Of a DNA stretch of 17,575 nucleotides, positions 17,039 to 17,575 are shown in pieces. The DNA is from Echinostoma caproni (lineage: Eukaryota > Platyhelminthes > Trematoda > Plagiorchiida > Echinostomatidae). Both the position numbers and the translations under genes were made by a program. The first letter of the stretch is position 1; each line of letters starts with the position of its first letter. The notes beneath the pieces are model-generated. The model made no database searches. It had not been told where the DNA came from and was given only the letters and a program-made list of their open reading frames with translations. The DNA lies in NCBI GenBank assembly GCA_900618425.1, contig UZAN01041125.1:1-17575 (forward strand), written 5' to 3'.

Positions 17039-17575
17039 GTGAGGATTGATATTATTTCATTTTATATTGTCCAATACGTTTTTCTTTTCAAGCTAGATGT
17101 ATTTTGCCGAAACATAGCAGAGCTTATGAAACAAGAATAAAGTTGATTAAAATTTAAAAGAATAGATGATATTCGATAGGCACACTTTCAAATGACGTTT
17201 TTAGAACATCCAGTTCTGAGTTATGTTACCTAAAAATGTCAGTTATAATTGCATCCATTTATACGGTTTTCCCATAATCCAGTTGTTGCCAACAAAAATT
17301 GTCTTCATATATGCGATTTAAATAAACATCCTCGGGATTTATGAAACTAAAAGCCATCAATCGGACACCAACTATGGTCGAATACAGAACAGTACATAGA
17401 AATCCATAACCTTCCCTGCTATTATTCGATGTGGTGCAAGACTGGTCAATATCACAGCTATACTCAATTAGAATAACAAACGAAAACAATCTTGTTGTAT
17501 TTTTGATAGAAAAAGTACATTGTTGTGGATTCTTGTTTGAAAGCCATAGGTTTATGAGCTTGTCATGGTCATTTG
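17039..17575. other. Presumed intron 4 of the DDHD1-like gene; no next exon seen
   Basis: The exon-4 frame stops at TGA 17047-17049. The family continues for several hundred residues past this point, so a donor must lie just before; GCAAGT at 17032, GTAGTG at 17036 and GTGAGG at 17039 are the candidates. The remaining 500 bases are AT-rich and hold no stretch resembling the next part of a DDHD protein. The minus-strand frame at 17259-17489 has no recognisable motif. Confidence 0.5.

Noticed and set aside
1..17575. CRISPR array, bacterial defence system or integrated virus
   Set aside because: No regularly spaced repeats, no operon-like gene arrangement and no viral gene; the content is eukaryotic with introns and LINEs.

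Overview
The window looks like AT-rich nuclear DNA from a digenean flatworm, most likely a schistosome-like blood fluke. This rests on three things: a spliced eukaryotic gene with two very short introns, decayed RTE-clade and CR1/Jockey-like LINE coding pieces of the kind common in Schistosoma genomes, and a Penelope-like GIY-YIG fragment. Nothing suggests bacterial or viral DNA. The species cannot be fixed from the sequence alone.

Layout. Positions 1-13,600 hold no intact gene that I recognise. They are a graveyard of non-LTR elements: a LINE 3' end (1-78), a scrambled LINE (1011-1637), an antisense LINE 3' end (3327-3657), a diverged direct-repeat pair (3663-3875 and 3941-4143), a Penelope-like endonuclease remnant (6318-6690), a tRNA-like sequence on the minus strand (6860-6931), a long decayed RTE element (8095-10425) carrying an antisense LINE 3' end inserted in it (9456-9830), a hammerhead ribozyme motif (10559-10601), and a second, more decayed RTE element (11196-12260). 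Two single N characters (2161 and 6538) are each flanked by an exact duplication, 27 and 7 bases, and look like unmerged contig ends.

Positions 13,678-17,038 hold the one gene that looks functional: the 5' part of a plus-strand gene for a DDHD1-type intracellular phospholipase A1. Four exons can be joined in frame. Introns of 46 and 55 bases are followed by one of about 2.16 kb. The lipase HGIG and A-H-S-L-G motifs are present; the C-terminal metal-binding DDHD domain must lie beyond the right edge. The large intron holds a weak SWIM-zinc-finger-like transposase fossil and a GC-richer stretch that is probably another repeat.

The most interesting item is the hammerhead ribozyme: all three stems can be drawn around the conserved core, with a palindromic stem III of the type seen in Penelope-like terminal repeats. 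The second is the recurrence of one 3'-terminal signature (a TGYGCAAACTGAACTG-like tail) on several unrelated-looking repeat copies.
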